NCBI GenBank assembly: GCA_007280825.1
Contig: QYQI01000171.1
Coordinates: 1 to 10,351, forward strand
Direction of reading: 5' to 3'
Source of the DNA: Ignavibacteriales bacterium
GTDB taxonomy: Bacteria > Bacteroidota > Ignavibacteria > Ignavibacteriales > Melioribacteraceae
DNA length: 10,351 nucleotides
The notes under the pieces are model-generated. The model was not told where the DNA came from, made no database searches, and saw only the letters and a list, made by a program, of their open reading frames with translations. Shown in pieces: positions 6,109 to 10,351 of the stretch. Each line of letters begins with the position of its first letter. Within the stretch, counting starts at the first letter, position 1. Both the position numbers and the translations under genes were made by a program.

Positions 6109-6744
6109 ATGTCAAATAAAAAAAGTACAGTAATATTAAAACCGTTTCGACGGTTAATTTTATTTTTGGTATTGTTCTCAATTTTTTCGAGCTGCAGCGT
6201 ATATCAAACTATTTCAAACATCTCACGGTTGAAATTTAAAATTTATTCCGCAACCGATTACAAAATTATCGGAATCACAATCGCTGACAAAAAATCCTTG
6301 AAAGATTTTAATTCGATTGAATTATTAAAAATTACAGCCGGACTTGTTAGAGGAAATCTGCCGTTGACATTTTTATTGAATATTGAAGCGAAAAATCCAA
6401 ATGACGGCAACGGTGGTTTTGCAAAAACAGATCTAAACATTGCATCATTCCCGTGGAGATTATACTTAAATGAAAAAGAAATTGTTCAGGGAAATATCGC
6501 CGAACCGGTTTTCGTTCCTGGTAAAGGAGAATCGGTTTTAATCCCAATCAAAATTGAATTTGATGTAGCAAAATCATTTAAGGAAAAAAGTATGGATGAT
6601 ATTCTTCTTCTGCTGTTGCAAGTCGGCGGAGTTCACGGATCAACATCAAACTTAAAGTTGATTGCCAAACCGGTATTGGGCACTCCGTTTGGTAAATTAG
6701 AATACCCGGATGAAATTACTATTGTTGATAGATCATTTAACTAA
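6109..6744 (+). CDS. LEA type 2 family lipoprotein
   Basis: This 211-aa protein has an N-terminal hydrophobic stretch followed by a lipobox-like F-S-S-C with Cys29, so it is probably lipidated and attached to a membrane facing the periplasm. The remaining part has the LEA-2 (water stress and hypersensitive response) features: a beta-sandwich with FLLNIEAKNPN, then SFPWRLYLNEKEIVQGN, then VFVPGKGESVLIPIKIEFD, and the ending GKLEYPDEITI. LEA-2 lipoproteins are common in Bacteroidota and relatives and have no established biochemical role. It lies three bases after the dehydrogenase and 12 bases before lptD. A structural part in LPS transport or outer-membrane maintenance is suggested by context only. 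No clear SD; translation is probably coupled to the gene before it. Confidence 0.8.
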   Translation: MSNKKSTVILKPFRRLILFLVLFSIFSSCSVYQTISNISRLKFKIYSATDYKIIGITIADKKSLKDFNSIELLKITAGLVRGNLPLTFLLNIEAKNPNDGNGGFAKTDLNIASFPWRLYLNEKEIVQGNIAEPVFVPGKGESVLIPIKIEFDVAKSFKEKSMDDILLLLLQVGGVHGSTSNLKLIAKPVLGTPFGKLEYPDEITIVDRSFN

Positions 6745-6756
6745 ATTATCCTTTTA

Positions 6757-9369
6757 ATGAAGTATTTAATATCAATATTAATAATTTTGTTCTGCTCATC
6801 TCTCTTCGCACAGCAGAAAGATTCAACATTATTAAAAAAAAATGCAGTTGATTCATTTTCGCATTCCGATTCCACAAAATCAAAAAAGAAATACGATGTA
6901 GATGCAATTGTTTATGCTAATGCTTCCGATTCACTGATCTTCGATGTCCAAAAGAAAAAAATGTTTTTGCATGGATCGGGAGAACTGAAATACAAAACGA
7001 CCGATCTTAAGAGTGCAAAAATATTTGTTGACTACAACACTAATGAGCTTGAAGCATTTGGTGCTGTGGACACATCCGACACAGCAAAAGTAAAACTGAA
7101 ACAATCCCCGCATTTAACCGAAGGCGTTGAAACTTATGAAGGTGAAAGAATAAAATATAATTTTAAAAATCAGCGCGGGTATATCTCTCTTGCAAAGAAT
7201 AAAGATAAAGGACAAACTTACGCCGGAGAAGAAGTAAATAAAGTTGATAAGGACACATACTTTATTAAGAACGGAACATTTACTACTTGCGATTCCGATA
7301 CACCACATACTTATTTTGCAGCAAGCGAAATGAAAGTAATTCAAAAAGATAAAATTATTGCGAGCTGGATATTTATGTATATAGGCGGCGTACCATTTCC
7401 AATTCCTTTACCTTTTGCTGTCTTCCCAAATGAAACCGGAAGACGATCGGGAATAATTATTCCTGCTTACGGACAAGAAAATAATCGCGGGCAATATTTC
7501 AGAAATTTCGGTTACTTCTTATCGATGAATGATTATATGGATCTGGCTCTCACAGGAGATTATTATTCGAAAGGCGGATGGGGCGCACGATCGAGATTTC
7601 GTTATGCGGAACGTTATAATTTTTCCGGATCAGTGAATGCCGGTTATTCCAAAATAATTTTAGGTGAAGCAACCGATCCGGGCAGAGAAGTAAGAACTGA
7701 TTGGAATCTTTCATGGTTTCATAATCAGCAGATCAATCCAACAACTCGGTTCGATGTTAATCTGCAATTCTTATCATCAAACTTTTTGAGAAATAACAGC
7801 ATTAACTACAACGATATTCTTTCTCAAGATATTACTTCCAATGCAACGTTTAGTAAGATATGGGATGAATCCGGCTCAAGTTTATCAATCAATTATAATA
7901 GAACTCAAAATCTTACCAGTGGAAATATTAATGAGTCGCTTCCCAATATTAATTATAGCAAGTCAATGACTTACCCGTTCAAGCGTGATAATGTTGAATC
8001 ATTAAATGATCAGAAGTGGTATGAACTAATCGGTTATAGCTATTCTGGTCAGTTCACAAACAATAGAAGAACAACTGAAGGTAATTTAGATGTTCGTGCG
8101 GGAGTTCAACATAACATTTCAGTTAGTGCATCTCCAAAACTTGGCTACTTCAATGTCTCGCCAAGTTTTAGTTACACAGAAAGGTGGTACAACAAACGTA
8201 CAAAGATCGAGAATAGAATCATTGAAACAATCAATCCTTTAACCGGAATAAAAACTACAAGAGATTCAACAATACAATCAACAATTAATGAATTAAATTT
8301 TGTTCGTACTTTTAATATGAATGTTTCCGCATCAACAAAATTGTACGGAGTTTTCAATCCCAATATTCTGGGAATTGAATCTTTCAGACAAACGATTCTT
8401 CCATCCGTTTCATATAATTATCAGCCGGATTTTTCTAATGATGCTTGGGGCTATTATGATTCATACACAAAATCTAACGGTCAAGTTGTGCGTTATGATA
8501 AATATAACGGAGAAGTTTTTGGCGGTGTGTCATCCGGTCAATCACAAAATTTAAGTTTTTCTTTAGGAAATATTTTCGAAATGAAAATGGCAAAGAGTGC
8601 GACTGATACAACACAAGGACAAAAGAAAATTCAACTGTTAAACTTGAATGCAAGTATCGGTTATAACTTTGCCGCCGATAGCATGAAGCTCTCTGATTTG
8701 AGTTTAGGTTATAGAACTCAGATCGGCGATCTATTAAGTTTCTCCGGTTCATCTTCATATACATTTTATGATTATGCAGTTAAAGGCAAAGATGGAAACG
8801 GGAATGATATTTATCAAAGAATTAATCAATACTTAGCGTCAAACGGAAAGGGTTTGCTGCGCTTAACGAATTTTAATTTTTCCGTATCAACTTCACTAAG
8901 CGGTGAAAAATCAAAACCTGTTGAAACTAACAAACAGCAGAAAGACCAAAAAGAACAAAAGGCAGAAGGATTCAACGCATTTGCAAAAAAAGATTACGTC
9001 GGTTTGTACGATGAAGAACAATCGCCGGACTTAACTATTCCGTGGAATTTAAGTTTGAGTTACAATTATAATTTTTCTAAACCAACTCCCAATCAGTCGC
9101 AGTCATTTTCAAATCTAAGTGCCGATCTTGGATTTAGCTTAACAAAGAATTGGAAATTTACAATACGCGGTAGTTACGATTTTGAAACTAAGCAAGTCTC
9201 GGCACCTCAAATAACAATTTACAGAGATCTTCACTGCTGGGAAATGAATTTTAATTGGAACCCGCTTGGGGCTTACAGCGGTTTCCGTTTTGAGATTCGT
9301 CTGAAAGCACCTGAACTTCAGGATATTAAAATTAACAAGTCGGGCGGTTTGTATTCGGGTAGAAGGTAA
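6757..9369 (+). CDS. lptD: LPS-assembly protein LptD (OstA/Imp), outer-membrane barrel
   Basis: This 870-aa protein has a signal peptide (MKYLISILIILFCSSLFAQ). Residues about 50-200 form the OstA-type beta-jellyroll, with FLHGSGELKYKTTDLKSAKIFVD, then GERIKYNFKNQRGYI and the end block FTTCDSDTPHTYFAASEMKV. The rest, from about 220, is a beta-barrel of alternating aromatic strands that ends in FRFEIRLKAPELQDIKINK. LptD inserts LPS into the outer leaflet. Apart from one Cys in the signal peptide there are only two cysteines, C178 (TTCD) and C827 (HCWE), at the positions expected for the disulfide joining jellyroll and barrel. A hydrophilic K/Q/E-rich insert at about 725-750 probably forms a long loop. 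It is the last gene of the operon. No partner LptE is visible in the window. Confidence 0.9.
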   Translation: MKYLISILIILFCSSLFAQQKDSTLLKKNAVDSFSHSDSTKSKKKYDVDAIVYANASDSLIFDVQKKKMFLHGSGELKYKTTDLKSAKIFVDYNTNELEAFGAVDTSDTAKVKLKQSPHLTEGVETYEGERIKYNFKNQRGYISLAKNKDKGQTYAGEEVNKVDKDTYFIKNGTFTTCDSDTPHTYFAASEMKVIQKDKIIASWIFMYIGGVPFPIPLPFAVFPNETGRRSGIIIPAYGQENNRGQYFRNFGYFLSMNDYMDLALTGDYYSKGGWGARSRFRYAERYNFSGSVNAGYSKIILGEATDPGREVRTDWNLSWFHNQQINPTTRFDVNLQFLSSNFLRNNSINYNDILSQDITSNATFSKIWDESGSSLSINYNRTQNLTSGNINESLPNINYSKSMTYPFKRDNVESLNDQKWYELIGYSYSGQFTNNRRTTEGNLDVRAGVQHNISVSASPKLGYFNVSPSFSYTERWYNKRTKIENRIIETINPLTGIKTTRDSTIQSTINELNFVRTFNMNVSASTKLYGVFNPNILGIESFRQTILPSVSYNYQPDFSNDAWGYYDSYTKSNGQVVRYDKYNGEVFGGVSSGQSQNLSFSLGNIFEMKMAKSATDTTQGQKKIQLLNLNASIGYNFAADSMKLSDLSLGYRTQIGDLLSFSGSSSYTFYDYAVKGKDGNGNDIYQRINQYLASNGKGLLRLTNFNFSVSTSLSGEKSKPVETNKQQKDQKEQKAEGFNAFAKKDYVGLYDEEQSPDLTIPWNLSLSYNYNFSKPTPNQSQSFSNLSADLGFSLTKNWKFTIRGSYDFETKQVSAPQITIYRDLHCWEMNFNWNPLGAYSGFRFEIRLKAPELQDIKINKSGGLYSGRR

Positions 9370-9421
9370 TTATTTGAATTAATTTATTCTAACGATTATT
9401 TTTATTCTTAAATTTAGTTAG

Positions 9422-9459
9422 AGATTCTTCATCCCGATGGATCGGGATTCAGAATGACA
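9422..9459 (+). repeat. Palindromic element 5 (RGAT...ATGAC family) in front of the ndh-type gene
   Basis: The ends are AGATTCT (9422-9428) and AGAATGACA (9451-9459). Inside is a perfect 8-bp inverted repeat ATCCCGAT (9431-9438)/ATCGGGAT (9441-9448) with a GG loop. It lies about 50 bp after lptD and could also act as its 3' hairpin, though no T-run follows. Its right end is five bases from the ATG of the next gene. Confidence 0.8.
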
Positions 9460-9464
9460 AAAAA

Positions 9465-10274
9465 ATGAAAAAGAAAGTTGTAATAATCGGCGGGGGATTT
9501 GGCGGATTGACCGCTGCAAAAAAACTAAGAAGCGCCGATGTAGAAATTACTCTCATAGATAAAACTAATCATCATCTCTTCCAGCCATTGCTTTACCAAG
9601 TTGCTTCTGCGGCACTTTCTCCGGCTGATATTGCTGCGCCTATCCGCGCAATACTCCGCAAGCAAGAAAATGTTAGAGTGATAATGGGGAAAGTAATTAA
9701 TATAGATATACAGAAGCGAAAAGTATTCTTGCACGATGACGAGTTCGATTATGATTATTTAATTGCAGCAATCGGTTCTCGTCATTCTTATTTCGGTAAA
9801 GATGATTGGGAAAAATTTGCACCGGGTTTGAAAACTATGAGCGATGCACTTACGTTGCGTGAAAAAATGTTATTGTCGTTTGAAAAAGCCGAAAGATCGA
9901 ATGACCCGATAGAAGTTCAAAAGCATTTAACTTTTGTAATAGTTGGAGGCGGACCAACCGGAGTTGAATTATCAGGTGCGATTGCAGAGATAGCAAGAAA
10001 TACTATGATGAATGATTTCAGAAAAATCGATCCAGCGAAAACAAAAATAATTCTTGTGGAAGCATCAAATAAAATTTTAGGAATTTACGATGAACCTTTG
10101 AACGAAAAAGGTAAAAAGTTTGAAAGAGGAGGCACGAGACTATTGGCTCAAATATTCCAGCATGAAATCGACCATCTAAACGGTATCTTATTTATTGATA
10201 AGGCTAAATATGTAGAAGAGATAATACCCAAGCATCTTGATAAAAACCACCATGAAAACAAACGAAGTGAATAA
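9465..10274 (+). CDS. ndh: Chimeric ORF: type II NADH dehydrogenase N-terminal half fused to peptide deformylase C-terminus
   Basis: This 269-codon ORF is made of two unrelated pieces. Residues 1 to about 219 are a typical membrane-associated, FAD-dependent NADH:quinone oxidoreductase (NDH-2). The FAD loop is G9-x-G11-x-x-G14, the family block NHHLFQPLLYQVAS follows, and the NADH-binding loop is G161-x-G163-x-x-G166 (FVIVGGGPTGVE). The family is normally a little over 400 residues, so the rest of the NADH domain, the second FAD/quinone region and the C-terminal membrane anchor are absent. From about residue 226 the sequence is LLAQIFQHEIDHLNG and LFID, the end of peptide deformylase with H233-E234-x-x-H237. 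The joint lies in about 10122-10142 and keeps frame. Neither enzyme could work as encoded. It is either a real deletion or an assembly join. No SD is visible at the start. Confidence 0.85.
   Translation: MKKKVVIIGGGFGGLTAAKKLRSADVEITLIDKTNHHLFQPLLYQVASAALSPADIAAPIRAILRKQENVRVIMGKVINIDIQKRKVFLHDDEFDYDYLIAAIGSRHSYFGKDDWEKFAPGLKTMSDALTLREKMLLSFEKAERSNDPIEVQKHLTFVIVGGGPTGVELSGAIAEIARNTMMNDFRKIDPAKTKIILVEASNKILGIYDEPLNEKGKKFERGGTRLLAQIFQHEIDHLNGILFIDKAKYVEEIIPKHLDKNHHENKRSE
10122..10274 (+). pseudogene. def: Peptide deformylase C-terminal remnant
   Basis: Only the last 45-50 residues of deformylase are present, in frame behind ndh. The motif QHEIDHLNG carries two of the metal-ligand histidines and the catalytic Glu. 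The upstream motifs GxGxAAxQ and EGCLS, which complete the active site and supply the cysteine ligand, are missing. Deformylase removes the formyl group from new proteins and is normally essential, and it is usually encoded just before fmt, as here. An SD-like AGAGGAGG lies at the joint (10125-10132). Confidence 0.85.
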
Positions 10275-10351
10275 TAATTCTCAGATAGTTTTTTTCGGAA
10301 CACCAGAGGTCGCAGTATCAGTTTTAGAAGATTTAAAAAAGGGCGGACTAA
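10252..10351 (+). CDS. fmt: Methionyl-tRNA formyltransferase, N-terminal part (cut by the right edge)
   Basis: The 33 codons visible contain QIVFFGTPEVAVSVLEDL, the opening of the formyltransferase Rossmann-like domain of Fmt, which formylates initiator Met-tRNA. The ATG lies inside the deformylase tail and the two frames overlap by 23 bases. This def-fmt arrangement is very common, so the sequence right of the joint looks native. The catalytic Asn-His-Asp part lies beyond the window. Confidence 0.85.
   Translation, partial: MKTNEVNNNSQIVFFGTPEVAVSVLEDLKKGGL

Overview
The window is AT-rich and looks chromosomal, from a Gram-negative bacterium of the Bacteroidota/Chlorobiota/Ignavibacteriota group, most plausibly an Ignavibacteria-like lineage. 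This rests on a DUF5103 (type IX secretion 'plug') protein, a two-cysteine LptD with a C-terminus typical of that group, a DUF4097 adhesin-like protein, and a mix of genes with strong Shine-Dalgarno (SD) sites and genes with none. The taxonomic call is inference.

Layout. Positions 1-222 (minus) hold the N-terminal 74 codons of a tyrosine recombinase like integron integrases, cut by the window edge. Positions 223-691 have no convincing gene. They hold a palindromic repeat and a 21-bp minisatellite of about 12 degenerate units. Positions 692-2392 (minus) carry a secreted PAP2 phosphatase and, upstream of it, a translationally coupled crcB-DUF190 pair. The gap between DUF190 and PAP2 is packed with three more palindromic elements. 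A divergent intergenic region then leads to plus-strand genes: a DUF4097 beta-repeat protein (2500-3420) with a hairpin behind it, and a tightly packed run from 3615 to 9369. That run contains a 79-aa unknown protein, a T9SS plug-like protein, a GnnA-like Gfo/Idh/MocA dehydrogenase, a LEA-2 lipoprotein and LptD. Spacings inside it run from a 19-nt overlap to a 12-nt gap, so it is probably one operon for outer-membrane and LPS biogenesis.

The right end (9422-10351) starts with a palindromic element a few bases before an ndh-type NADH:quinone oxidoreductase. That ORF stops being Ndh near residue 219 and continues in frame as the C-terminal tail of peptide deformylase, including its HEIDH metal motif. 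The expected partner fmt follows and overlaps the end. This is either a real deletion that fused ndh to def or an assembly chimera, and it is the strongest anomaly in the window.

The other notable signal is a family of five palindromic elements (292-349, 1513-1556, 1578-1605, 1627-1663, 9422-9459). They keep constant ends (RGAT on the left, ATGAC on the right), while the stem bases differ in a compensating way from copy to copy. No defence system, CRISPR array, tRNA or rRNA was seen.
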